Shown here piece after piece: positions 33,301 to 44,496 of a stretch of 64,000 bases of DNA. The stretch's first letter is position 1. Every line of letters begins with the position of its first letter. Location: positions 1 through 64,000 of the forward strand of contig JAKCPI010027598.1 in assembly GCA_023213315.1 (NCBI GenBank), in the 5' to 3' direction. Position numbers and translations under genes: made by a program. The notes below the pieces were generated by a model, which searched no databases, was not told the DNA's origin, and saw only the letters and a program-made list of their open reading frames with translations. The DNA comes from Euborellia annulipes (lineage: Eukaryota > Arthropoda > Insecta > Dermaptera > Anisolabididae).

Positions 33301-36300
33301 AAAAAAGGTAAAATGATATGAATTTTGTATAGAAAATTTTAAGGAGAGGGCGGCAAATTAAATTTTCCCCCTCTCGTAGTTCCGGCCCTGATTTGGACAT
33401 TTTTTTTTGGTTTCGATCCTCCTCTATGTGATCATCATCAAAGCCTAAAAATAACATCCATACATTTCTTTGAATCAACTTGCATTAGAATTACGTACCT
33501 CAGCTCCTAAAGATTTCATAATATAACTAACTATTATTATTGGGAAAATTAAATAGCATTACACTCTGTTTCTGCAGAGAGTGCATTTATAGCTCAAAAG
33601 CAAATATTGAGGTGCCTGGCTGGTGTTCGTTGCAGGGAGAGTTGTAGGGCTTTGTTTTCGAAGATGATAATTCTCACAGTACCGGCCCTATATATTTTTC
33701 ACATATGCGTCGCAACCTACAAATACAGGGAAACTTTCGAGACAGGAAACAAAATGCATCGAAAGAGGGAAGACCTGAGGATTGAAAAATCAAGATTGAT
33801 GGTGGGGGAGAGATCAATAAGAACCAACATTTTTTAATATTTTGCTAAATAATATCAAAAACTCATTGAATGTAAATATGTTTAAAAAATGATTGAAGTC
33901 ATTTTTACTTGGCAAAACTATAAATGATTTCTTTGTCATTCAAGATTCCAATTACTTGTAAAATGTAAATTGTACTTGCCGGGTTGCAAGAAAGCAGTTC
34001 TGTAAATATTTAAAAGTCTGTTAGTAAACATCGCTTTGAGCTTTAAAATTATAGGCTGTTGCTAAAGCAACTTTAAAGGAACCGTTAACTATTCCCTACT
34101 GTTAAGATATATAGATAGATGCAAAACGATTGGGCCACCGAAAATGACAGCTTTCTATGTAGTTGGCCAAGTTGACCGCAAGGGCGCATTGTCAAATTGC
34201 ATAATTTATAATAGTACCAAAATTATAAAAGAAATTAAAATAGTAATTATATTTGTATTCTTTAAATTTTAATTGTTAATATTTTTTTTTTTTTCTCATT
34301 CACACTCACACTCACACACACATTCACACAGTCTTTTCGGCAACTGAGGCCATTTAAGACTTTTAGACGATAACCGTTGAAGTAATATATATATTGGGGG
34401 GTTCAGGCATTTCTATTTAAGCCATCTGGTATCCAAATGGCTTAAATAAAATCATCGGGCTGCCTGGGTCCGAACCCGCGACGAATTGTTAATATTAGGT
34501 TACAAAACAAAAATGTTTAAATATTTAAATATCGTAAAATAAAAATAATAAATACGTTGGTAGATCTGGCTGTCAGATGTTAAATTATAAAGAAACTGGG
34601 AATATACTATAACCTCACTTTTTCTCTTCATCGAATGAATATCTATAATAATTAATAATATCGCTTAGTACGTTTCAGAAACTAGAGAAAACTCAATTAA
34701 ATTAATGTATTTCTATCCTACCTCTCTCGCGTGATAATATAGTCACCAAATTCTTATTTATTTCAATGAAACAAATCAGGTTAGTGGATACTTTATAGTT
34801 TAAAGCTCCGAATTTCAACCTTTAGTTTAAATACAGCTTTTACGAACCAATCATCAACAATCATCTTTAAATACGTTCTTGCAACACAAAATTATTTAGC
34901 GGAAGGTTTAAACCAACAATAGCACGTTCTTGCAAGCTGGCAACTGTATGTTAAAACCTGACGCTTCAATATACGTATCTATGTATCTTTTGAAGAAAAT
35001 AAATAATGAATAATAATAATAATGAAGAAATCTTGATCTTGACAAAAAAAAACAACTCCTGTCCCCTTATCGCTTTGTCATATTGATGGTTCTACGAATA
35101 AGACTGTTAAGTCTGTCTTAATTCAAGAATTAGAAAAAAAAGTTGAAGAAATGGTCGCAACCACCACAACAGTTGAATTTTTTTTTTTTTTTTTTTTGTA
35201 GATACTTTTAAACAGATGCCGCGCAGTTTTGGAGATTTGTCGAAAATAATCTTGTGAATAACTCAGCTATTATTTTTGATCGCTATTTTACACCATCAAT
35301 AAAAGATTGTGAACATACTCTTCGAGGTACTATTGATAACAAGGATTATAATATTCCTGGGCCACAACAAACACGAGAACGACAGATTTTGCTAAAGAAC
35401 TAAAAAACATCAAGTTTAAAAAGAAGCACTTGTTAAATTTTTAATAGATCATTGGGCTGATCATGAGATTATCGGTAACAAAACAATATATCTGAATCAC
35501 GATTTATGTTACGTTTATTCTGTTACCTATAATGAAATTACGCGAAACATTGATTATGATTTATTCTGTCAAGACCATGAAGAAGTAGATACAAAAATCG
35601 TATTTTTTTTACTTGCCAAACCAAAAAAAGATGCAACAGTTACAATTATAACTTCAGATGCTGATATTGTTGTAATCATGTTAGCCAATATGGAGCATGT
35701 GCAAGGCTCAGTAAAAATATGGTTCGATCTTGGAGTAGGTAATGCACGCAGATATATTGATGTTTCTGCTCTTTTTGGCAAGTTAGGCCTTTTAGCTTCA
35801 CAAGCATTATCAGCTCTACATGCGTTAATTTATTTTAATCCAGCTTTTTATAGACGGGAAAACCCCCCAATGGATATAATGATGGGTTCTGAAACTTTTG
35901 CTAATTTAGGATCGGAAATGTACACAATTGAGGAATTATTTTTGACTATGGAATCTTTTATTTGCCATTTATATGGTCTAAGAAAATAAGCTGATGTTAA
36001 TCGAGCTAAAATTGAAATTTTTAATAAAACATACAAAGTCACTCATACTACACAACCTTTTAAATTAAATGTCCGTAATTGTAACTTACCACCATGTCAA
36101 TCAGAGTTATGGCAGCATTTGTTACGAACAAATGTCTGTGGAGAAATGCACACTATCGTGTTCTTAGGGAAATATCACCAACAGACTTCCGGTGGAAAAA
36201 TGTAGATGGGAAATTAGAGATGGTTTGGTTTACTGGAAATCAGCTACCAGAAGCGTACGAAGATATTGTTGTTACACCTGAGATTTTAGGAAATACTCCG

Positions 36301-39300
36301 GATTCTGGTTTGTTTTTAACGCTGTGATAATATCATAAAATAAATAGAAGATTGTTAAGATCATAACTATTTGTTGTTCGTTGTTCTGGAGAGACCAGCG
36401 CACCTGACCGAGATGAAGTCCCGAAAGATAAGAAGGTGATCCCGTATCTAGGACCCTATGAATAAAGCATAGATATCTAACCGTGCTTGCAAGTCAGTTC
36501 CCAGAATTTCTCGAGCTTGTACAGAGACGTGATCTCGCTGGCCTAGATCAAAAATATATCTCGCACAAGAATTTAATGCTCTGTCGCATTCAATACCTGC
36601 GCGCAGAAGACGCATCCAAATTGAAAAAGACCAGGTCTCCATATAGGAAGTGGGGAAGCACAACCAGCCTAAGTCGCACCCGCATTGGTGTGAACGCAGC
36701 CAACTTATTTAAACTTAAATAAAGACTGATGATTTGAACGAGTCACATAATATTGCATTGTAAGATTCCTGGAATATTCCAGGCTTTATTTTTATATTTG
36801 TTTTATGCTCTCTTTATATTTGTTTATATTTTATATTTGTTAATATACGTTCTTTAATGTTAATTAGAACCTTTTTTAAGGTCTAAATCGTCTACCTCAT
36901 TCATTACACTCAACCGATGCTTAAAAGGCCAAGAAAAATTATTTTTTTATTTTTGCTGTATAGTTGACCCCCGCCATTTTGTTCTACCCAATAAGGGAAA
37001 CAAAATTTATTTTTTTCAATTTTTTCGCACAATTTTTAATGGTCACTACCAAGAATGGCTGCATCCAGAACATTTCACGTTGGAGATCTCCTTTCTACAT
37101 TAATTATACGTTCTACTCCAACAGAAGTTTTTTCTCACCCTATTATTCTCTAATTTTCAGATTCTACGATTTAGCCAAACCAACTGGAATTGGAGGAATT
37201 TTTGAAACAATCACACCAGGTTACGTGATTGCTGATCCGGAATTACTAAAATGTGTAGCAATTAAAGATTTCGAACATTTTATGAACCACACGGATTTTG
37301 ATACACCAGAGCATATTATGTCAAAGACCCTAATAGCTCTCAAAGGTTAAATAAAACAAATAAAAAAAAAAATCAAATAAATAATAATTCTCTTTTTTTT
37401 GTAGATAATAAATGGAGGGATATTCGAACGACTTTAAGTCCTGCGTTCACTGGAGTCAAAATGCGTATCATGTTTGATTTAGTTGAAAAATGTGTACTGA
37501 GATTGGAGAGATATCTTCAGAATGAATATAAAAAGGGAAAAGGTAAATCGAATAGAGGAAAGGGCAGATTCAGATCTTAATTCTTGAATCGGATTATTCT
37601 ATTACATTTACATTTTATTATTATCTTTATCTTAATTATTCAATTCAGATACAAGGTTGAGTGATACAGATGCTAGAAAGTTTCAGTTCTTGATACATGA
37701 TGTACTTGAATCCCTTCTGCCCTCGGACAGATATTATGGCACAGTTCCATAGACTTAATATTGCTGTTCTTGCTTGTAAGATATATTTTCAATATAGATT
37801 AATATCAAACTAATATCAAATGATACTGAAAAAGGGTTTCTTCGCTGCCACCATTGTGTTTTATTATTGGCTATGAAGAACTGGGATGTTTCTTGGTTAT
37901 AGAAATAACTGATTAAAACTTTTAATTGGTTTGCTATAAATGAAGATATTGTATAAAATATAATGGGTATAAAGTGGATTTACTGAAGAAAGACAATCCC
38001 CTACTAAAAAACTACCTTAGATTTCTTAGCCACGAAATGCGCTGACGTCCTGAACCTCGTTTTCCAACATCTTCCCCTGCATTGCCATTTTGTATTTAGT
38101 TGGATTCCTCATGACAGTATAGAACAATGACACGAACACCAATTTCAAGGCTTGCAGAAAGGATTTTATTTCTCCAAGGTTTTTGTATCTAATTTCCCAG
38201 TCTTATCAGATTGACTTGTGATTTCCTCCCATCAAGACCTGAGTCAGATAGTATCAGTTATACAGTAAATTCGCATTTCATTCTTCAGTCAGCTTGTCTC
38301 ATTGTTTCAATGAACATGTTTTCAATATCATTCGATATTAGTTTTAGTGATATTAATCTATATTGAATAATGTTTCAACTAGAGCCTTGGGTATTTCAAT
38401 TTGAAATGTGGTGTAATTTGAAAATTACCACTATTATTTTCATTTCTTTTATCATAAAGAGAGTGTTGAAATATTCCCCTAATTTTTTTTGGTTATTTTT
38501 TTTATCTAAAAAAAAATAATTCTCTTTTAAATCACGGAATATTAAATCCAACAAGTCTTTTAAATTTCAATTAATTAATCTTTTTGTTTTCTTTCAACAT
38601 CCCGAATATAAAACCATTTAAACTAAATCTTTTAACTAAATTTTTTTAACTTAACATAGGGGAACTATAATAACCCATCATACCTCAAATATACAGCATC
38701 CATTCTAAGGGAGTAATCGACCCTTAATGGACCCAAGCGAAGCAGATACATAAAGTCCTAAGCTAATTGAGGGAACCCACCCCCTCCCTCTAATTAATTC
38801 AGGCGTGAGTCGAACTAGGGACCCTTTCCCCAACCCTAGGAAAATCCACTATAGAAATATATTTTACTAAGGAATACTGAAGTTCTAGAAATTTTAAAAA
38901 TGTAGGATTCTGAAATATCTTTTTTGGAGTGATTAAAGGTGAATGAATTGATTGATAGTGAAGAATAATATGTTCGGGTGTGGAAAGAACAGCTTCATAC
39001 TGTATATTCTATTACCAGTTCATTTATTTTGAATTATAAAACCGTTGTAAAATGTATTTATCAAGATAAATGAAGATATACTCCCATAGATGCTAAATTT
39101 GATATAAATGACTGTTTCAGTTCGATGAAAGTTTATGAAAGCATCTAACAATATACCACAACTTATATGTAAACACCCAGGAAAAATCTATGCAAATAAC
39201 ATAAGGCTGAAATTTTTTTCAAGGCTGAAGTAAATAAAATATGCCGAAAATTTTCGAAAGATTCCTGGCTCCATTTCCTTTCATCATAAGATGGATAATT

Positions 39301-41291
39301 TTAAAGGCAGTTGTCAATCAGTTTACAAGTTTTCAATAATTATAAAATTTTATTTTTGTTACAAATCTAGGTGAAGTTGTCAAGAAGGAATTGAAAGATC
39401 TATTTGGCCGATTTACTAATGACGCTATCGCAACGACAGCATTTGGAATCGAAGTGGATGCAATCAATGATGGTGAAAACGAATTCTATCTGAATGGTCA
39501 GGATTTGGTTGACTTCTCATCAGGGCTTAGATGGTTGAAATTGCCTTTAATATTCTTAGCACCAAGTCTTTTAAAGGTAATTATAAATTTAGAAATTGCA
39601 ATATTTAGATTATTTCCTTTTTTTTTTTATGTTTTTAGATTATTTTCGGTGAGGGATTTTTTGCTAAAAAACCTGTAAATTTCTTCCAAGAAATTTTTGA
39701 GGAGAATATTAAGACAAGAAGAGAAAAAGGAATTGTACGTCCTGATATGATTCATTTGATGATAGAAGCTACAAAAGAAGAGAGAGAAAAAAGAAAGCAT
39801 GAGACCCAACGTGAGTGACTCTTTCTGATACCTCATAAATTGAGTAAACTAAGCCGTTAAGAAAAGTAATCAACAGATAATCCTTTTCCAAAAGCTTTAA
39901 GCGATTGATTTCATTTAATTATACAGATATAAAGTAACATTAGACGCAGGCATTGCTTCTCATAGCCAGTACAAAATGTTATTAATACCTCTTTTTTCTT
40001 CCATTTTAGTGACGGATGAAATGATGCTTGCACAAGCGCTGATTTTCTTTTTTGCTGGTTTTGATACTGTCTCTCAAACATTAACATTTGCTCTGCATCA
40101 TTTGGCTGAATTTCCTGATATTCAAGAGAAAGTACATGAAGAAATAAAGCAAACGCTAGAAGAGAACAATGGGAAAATCAATTATGATGTTTTAATGAAA
40201 ATGAAATATTTAGAAATGTTCCTAAGTGGTAAGTGGCACAAGTTCTTGTTCATTTGGAAATAAAAGGAATGATATTTACGTGTTTTATTTTTTTAGAATC
40301 TCAAAGAATCCTTCCTGTATTCACGTTTACCGAACGAGTGTGCACTAAAAAGTACACAATCCCAGCGGCGGAAAATCGTCCCGAAGTGACAATTGAACCT
40401 GGAGAGTTGATTGTGTTCTCAGCACACTCTTTCCATCATGATCCAGATTATTTCCCAGACCCGATGAGATTTGATCCTGAAAGATTTAGTGATGAGAATA
40501 AATCCAGTATCAATCCATATGCCTATCTGCCTTTTGGAATTGGACCGCGTGTCTGTATTGGTAGGTATCTTCAAATTTTTGACAACATTGTTCCTCTATG
40601 GCATCCCATACCTTTTAGCCAAGAGTGTAAATAGAATCTCGGGTGCATAAGATATAGTCATTTTCGCTCTTGTGTGCGGCGTTTGGAGACAAATGAGTCC
40701 ATCTTCTTCCTAAGGGTTTCTGGAAGAAGGAGTTGCATAGAAACAGGCGATTTACTTAGGAAATGTTGCTAGCCTATCACCTGCTTCGTTTCTTTTCTCT
40801 GTTGAATGTGGACCAATGAACCTCTTTAATTTTTCTCTTTTTCCTACTCAAGAGTTAAAAGTCACCGATGATGTGGGGGGGGGTGTAGAACTACTTAGTT
40901 TTTCTGATTAGGTCTAAAAGTTGATTATAAAATTCTTCGTGTTCTTTGTCATCCTTGTGTGCATAAATCTGAATGGTGACTGATCTTTTTGGAGAATGTG
41001 ATAGTTCTAGAGTTATAAATCTATGGTTGATATACATTGCCTGCACCCCACTGCGAGAAGGTGCCAGGGGACTTGGGGGGGCTATGCAGAAAATAATTTG
41101 GTTAATTTCTTTTTTTTTCAGGTAACCGATTTGCCAAAATGGAATTAAAACTAGTCCTCTTTCATCTCATCAAGAGTTTCGAAATAATTTTTGTTGAAGA
41201 GACAGAACACCCAATAAAATTTTCCCGTAAAGGCACAGGAGTATCGTCAGACAAAGGATTCTGGGTGGGGTTCAAGCCCAGGGCGAATTAA
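30137..41291 (+). CDS. Cytochrome P450, CYP3 clan (CYP9-like), copy B, complete
   Basis: Exons 30137-30309, 37161-37345, 37405-37542, 39371-39576, 39639-39810, 40010-40228, 40297-40560 and 41122-41291 join to 1527 nt, or 508 residues, normal for a microsomal P450. The ATG at 30137 starts a hydrophobic N-terminal anchor (MLFLVIVVLICILLYYLA) followed by a Pro hinge (GLPYEKPMPLLGN). Further marks are C-helix WRDIR (~W123), I-helix FAGFDTVS (~307-314), K-helix ESQR (365-368), FDPERF (~423-428) and haem loop PFGIGPRVCIG with ligand Cys ~451. It is an endoplasmic-reticulum monooxygenase needing P450 reductase; the substrate is unknown. Intron phases are 2,1,1,0,1,1,1, equal to copy A where both exist. 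Intron 1 (6.9 kb) is transposon-rich. All splice sites are GT-AG; the intron 2 donor GTTAAA is weak. Confidence 0.92.
30961..31872. mobile_element. 912-bp TIR element with nested inner inverted repeat
   Basis: The ends GAGGAAAGTACCCAAATTCG and (reverse strand) GAGGAAAGTACCCAAATACG are flanked by TATTA on both sides (30956-30960, 31873-31877). A second, inner inverted repeat is GTTGCCTAAACTGGACCCC (~31165) and GGGGTCCAGTTTAGGCAAC (~31464). No open frame of note. The superfamily is not recognised; a 5-bp duplication or an internal TA would suggest different families. Confidence 0.7.
31878..32274. other. AT-rich part of P450-B intron 1, nothing recognised
   Basis: T-rich stretches only. Confidence 0.4.
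32275..32887 (+). repeat. Repeat R, copy h, internally rearranged
   Basis: One start block (ACTTTCTCTTACCC..GAGAGAAAGTATTG, 32278-32430) is followed at ~32520 by GGTAAGAGAAAGTAAAAAGT and a second start that runs to the hairpin at 32795-32887, skipping the AGTACTAGTACTTTAC block. The hairpin arms mismatch in the same GAT / AGA way as copy b. Confidence 0.7.
33115..33203 (-). mobile_element. SINE S1, copy 5 (3' part), cut by a hAT MITE
   Basis: Minus-strand CACTCACACATACATTCAC tail and GTCTTTTCGGCAACTCAGGC; breaks at the MITE at 33204. Confidence 0.7.
33204..33390. mobile_element. 187-bp hAT-type MITE
   Basis: Ends CAGGGCCGGATCTAG and TAGTTCCGGCCCTG with G/C runs just inside. No clear 8-bp flank match. 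Confidence 0.65.
33607..33837 (+). pseudogene. LINE reverse-transcriptase ORF, C-terminal fragment
   Basis: Reads RCLAGVRCRESCRALFSKM, ILTVPALYIFHICVATY and, after a gap, HRKREDLRIEKSRLMVGERS. This is the well-known pattern near the end of LINE ORF2 (R--G----SCR-LF---ILT-P-LYI------, then a T/R-RREDLR segment). Distinct from the fragment at 9324. No upstream palm domain is present. Confidence 0.7.
34284..34483 (-). mobile_element. SINE S1, copy 6, 5'-truncated, perfect 13-bp target duplication
   Basis: The minus-strand copy stops just after the B-box (CGTCGCGGGTTCGGACCC) and is flanked by AATTGTTAATATT at 34271-34283 and 34484-34496. Truncation of the head with intact target duplications is the signature of target-primed reverse transcription. 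Confidence 0.9.
35056..36330 (+). pseudogene. Unclassified transposon-type protein remnant
   Basis: Broken frames read CHIDGSTNKTVKSVLIQELE, IIFDRYFTPSIKDCEHTLRG, LIDHWADHEIIGNKTIYL, CQDHEEVDTKI, ITSDADIVVIMLANM, KIWFDLGVGNARRYIDVSAL, NPAFYR and MYTIEELFLTMESFICHLYG. This order is that of an uncharacterised protein family common in arthropod and cnidarian repeats, with alternating Asp-rich blocks (HEEADTKI, DTDILVIML). Stops and frameshifts occur near 35215, 35402, 35987 and 36215. It lies in P450-B intron 1. Recognition is from memory of the family pattern, not a search. Confidence 0.6.
36331..37160 (+). other. Rest of P450-B intron 1
   Basis: An open frame at 36483-36722 (LASQFPEFLELVQRRDLAGL at its start) has no recognised domain and probably belongs to a repeat. 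The remainder is AT-rich. Confidence 0.35.
37161..37345 (+). CDS. P450-B exon 2
   Basis: Encodes FYDLAKPTGIGGIFETITPG, VIADPELLKCVAIKDFEHFM; 185 nt as in copy A. Confidence 0.9.
37405..37542 (+). CDS. P450-B exon 3
   Basis: Encodes NKWRDIRTTLSPAFTGVKMR to YKKGK, with the C-helix WxxxR. Confidence 0.9.
37543..39370 (+). other. P450-B intron 3 with inverted repeat
   Basis: TTTCAATATAGATTAATATC (from ~37781) and its near complement (to ~38369) form ~50-bp arms of a ~590-bp foldback. GTCGAACTAGGGACCC near 38817 faintly recalls a tRNA-like B-box. Nothing else recognised. Confidence 0.55.
39371..39576 (+). CDS. P450-B exon 4
   Basis: Encodes LFGRFTNDAIATTAFGIEVD to FLAPSLLK; phase 0 end. Confidence 0.9.
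39639..39810 (+). CDS. P450-B exon 5
   Basis: Encodes IIFGEGFFAKKPVNFFQEIF to KRKHETQ, with a longer charged tail than copy A. Confidence 0.88.
40010..40228 (+). CDS. P450-B exon 6
   Basis: Encodes the I-helix FFFAGFDTVSQTL to MKYLEMFLS; Glu of ExxR is split over the next junction. Confidence 0.92.
40297..40560 (+). CDS. P450-B exon 7
   Basis: Encodes ESQRILPVFTFTERVCTKKY, FDPERF and PFGIGPRVCI up to the split Gly codon. Confidence 0.93.
40590..41060 (-). pseudogene. LINE endonuclease (APE-type) remnant, antisense in intron 7
   Basis: The minus-strand frames read LELSHSPKRSVTIQIYAHKD, DDKEHEEFYNQLLDLI and, after stops, EAGDRLATF, then a degraded Ser-Pro-Asn/Asp-like end. The pattern (IQVYAPT--..EEFY-QL---I, GDFN, RG--L--F) is that of the N-terminal endonuclease of craniofacial-development-protein-2-like LINE ORFs. 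Several stops and shifts; not functional. Confidence 0.6.
41122..41291 (+). CDS. P450-B exon 8
   Basis: Encodes NRFAKMELKLVLFHLIKSFE to GFWVGFKPRAN and stop. Confidence 0.92.
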
Positions 41292-41395
41292 GACTTTAAA
41301 GGCAACTTCCTAATCTAAAACTCTTTTACACCTCCAATGGGGACTGTGTGCATCCATAACTGTAACCCAAAAGTGAAGAATATATTTTTTTATAT

Positions 41396-41401
41396 AATAA
41401 A
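41396..41401 (+). promoter_or_regulatory. Polyadenylation signal of P450-B
   Basis: AATAAA ~105 bp after the stop codon; the usual spacing for a short 3' UTR. Confidence 0.5.
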
Positions 41402-43097
41402 AAATTGTATTAAATTTACATATATTATAATTTTTTTATTAACAGTATTTTCAGTGAAATAGAATGAACATAGAATAATGTGAAGAGATCAGAAGTCTCG
41501 TTTTAACCTCAAAATTATTTTTCTCATCCTCAAAAGTATTTGAAATTTTTATATCTTAAAATTAAATTTCCATTTTTTTTTTTTTTTTTTTTAAATTATA
41601 TGGGCGAGGAAAGAAATGGAATTATTGTAATTAGGCAGTAATTTAATGATAACGTACCTTTTCTGTATTTATTTGAAATGGCGATAGAGAAACGTGCATT
41701 GGTGACCACTAATAGGTGAAGAGTCTCTTACTGCATCACCTCAGCTACTTGATCATAGGGAGAGGAGTCTCTTCACTGTCAATTGCAAAACTTAAATCCA
41801 TCATTCCTCCGTTGCTAGAAAAACAATTAATTAAAAATAACAAATTCACAAAATTTGAAACCCCACAAAAATGAAAAAAAAAAATTTCCACCCCGGGGAA
41901 CACGCTTGATAAGTTTGTTGATGATAAAAACGAGTTAACTGAGCTTAGGTTGGGCATTTCTTTTTCTTCCTTCATGCCCACACTTGACTTCCTTTCGGGG
42001 GGCCGGTTTCATTAAAATATCCCATTTTTGAGAGCTATTTCTTATTTTTTTTAGTTTCCAGCGGTCACAATTTTGAAGCTATCGACCTCAATTTTTTTTT
42101 TTTAATTAAAGCTATTTAAAATATCTACAACTTATAGAAGCCCTTTTTTTAATTTTGAGAAAAAAAAAAATTTTGATTAATCACATTAAATAAAAGATAT
42201 TTTTAAAAAATTCGCTCTATATCTTATAGATAATTAAATTAGTAATCATTGTGTTAAAAAATAATTTATTTTTTGTTTTTAATTAGTTAGTTGAAATCTT
42301 TCAAATGAAATAGAATAAAACGCTTGTTTCCCAATGGGGAAAACTAACGCCATCTCTTGCCGCCTAGAGTAACCAGATTCTGAATCGGCCAATAACGGTT
42401 TTTTGAGATGCGCACCTTAATGAGATTTGTCTTAATAATTTTTTTATTTTTTGAAAATAAAAAAAAAAAAGGTTAATGAAAAGCTGGAGATATTTTAAAT
42501 ATATTTCATTTTAAAAGTTTAAAATTGTTATGGAAGAACAAACTAGCTATTTTTTGAATTTATAAAATGAAATTAGAATAGAGGATTTATTAAAAGGAAT
42601 AATAATAAAAAAAAGAAATAACAAAAAAATTCCATTTTATTTTTTTAAATACAAAACTTATAAATAAATAACAGTCATTGCAGTTTGTACGAATATATCG
42701 AATTTTCACATTTATATAACAATAATCAGAAAAGGATCCCCCCGGGAGGTTTTTTTTTTTTTTAGAAATTTTAAAATAAAAAAAAAACATTCACTTTAAT
42801 TATTTTAATTTTTATAAATGATGCCTTTATTAAGTTGCAAACTTTACAAAACTTTCCATACACCTCAGTTAGACTATTATATGTGAAAAAAAAATCATTT
42901 TTTTTTAACTCAAAGGTAAAGCGTGTTCTTTTTTACTATATCGACCATTTGTTATCTGTCAGATAAGTTTGTTAGTTGAACTAGATGTGAAGCAACACCT
43001 TATTGTGTTATTTTTATTTGAATAAAATAAAATTATTTTCTTTATAATTGGAGTTTTATTTTCTTTTTTAAGAATTATTCAATACTGTTTTTTTTTT
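41402..43097. other. Intergenic stretch, nothing recognised
   Basis: Long A and T runs. A 78-codon minus frame at 41745-41981 is hydrophobic but has no family resemblance. Confidence 0.45.
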
Positions 43098-43471
43098 AAT
43101 TCATAAGGGATTATTCAGACAGAGAGTTATAATTTTTTTAATGACTTATTAAAAAATTATCGTAATTAATTTTTTTGTTATCAAGCAAAATACAAAAAAA
43201 CAATCTGTCCCAATAATCTTTAATTTTTTTTTAAATTTAAAAATGATTATTATTAATCACATATTAATTAAGAAATTTTTGAAATAAGCTTAGATGATTT
43301 ATTTAAAAACCAACTGCCAAATTAGTTCAGCATTCTTGTAATAGATGGCAGGCTAGTCTAACAGCCGATCCTCTAATAGCCTATATTTATATATTTTTAT
43401 GCTTTTATAAAAGATACATAATATATAATAACATTTATAAAGTAGGCCTATTTATTGTTAAAAGATCAATG
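43098..43471 (+). repeat. Dispersed repeat X, copy 2
   Basis: Same orientation as 16214-16583, with shared TAATAGATGGCAGGCTAGTC. One copy lies in an intron of P450-A and the other downstream of P450-B. Confidence 0.8.
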
Positions 43472-44496
43472 TTCGCACGCCTGTGACGTGTTATTTCAGA
43501 GGTTAACAAAAATTTACAGATTTTTATTTTATTTATTTTAATATAAATACATGATTTTTTTTTTACAACTATATTATAGCGTTCATACTGCAAACCTAGA
43601 TTTCCGAAATAAGTCGGAGATGTCAAATGAAAAGAGCCGGAGACATTTTCTATACAAAATTCATATCATTTGACTTTTTATTTTGTATTTTTTATTTAAA
43701 TACCAATCTCGTTCGGCCTTTTTTTTAATGTACGAATCTCATTCGAACTTTTTTTTTTTTTAGAAATTTTTCTCCAAATTTATAATAAAAAATTAAATTA
43801 TTATGAAATTTCAAAAAAAAAAAAAAAAAAAAAAAGTAATAATAATAAAAGCCAGAGAGTTGGCAGCACTAGTGTATGGTGTTTGTGATTAGAAAATAAG
43901 AAGGTTACAATTTATATATTAATTCATGTATCTATAATATTTTTCAAATAAACTTATTATTTTTCAAGTTTTTATAGAGGCATAATAAAATTTTTGAAAA
44001 ATTTAACATTTAAATGCTTAGCTGATTTTGATTATAAATTTTTTCAAAATATGATTCATATAATCAAATCACCTCTAAATAAAAACTAAAGTAGATAAAT
44101 TAAGTTGTACAAAATAAACGAGTGCGAAAGAATAATTTTATATTTGGATCATAATTTCATTTGTTTCATTTTTCTCTTTTTTTTATAGGGTTGAAATGTC
44201 TTGATATATGTTATAGTAACAACATATATATTAAAAAAATCATTTTTTTTTATTATTATTATTATTATAATTCACATGTAGATGTAGATCTTCTAACACA
44301 AATCTTATGCAAGTTTGTTATTTCAATTCAGAAGACAGAAAGGAGTTGATATCGTCAAAATAATTTTCTTAATTTAATTTTTAAATAACAGTTAACGGAT
44401 AATACATAATAATATTTAGATTGCATTTTCAAAAAATTAAAATAAATTCTATTAAATGCTCTGGTATATTAATTTAAATTTTCTTTTTCTATACCT
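43472..44496. other. Intergenic stretch, nothing recognised
   Basis: AT-rich with A/T homopolymers at ~43747 and ~43812. Confidence 0.4.
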
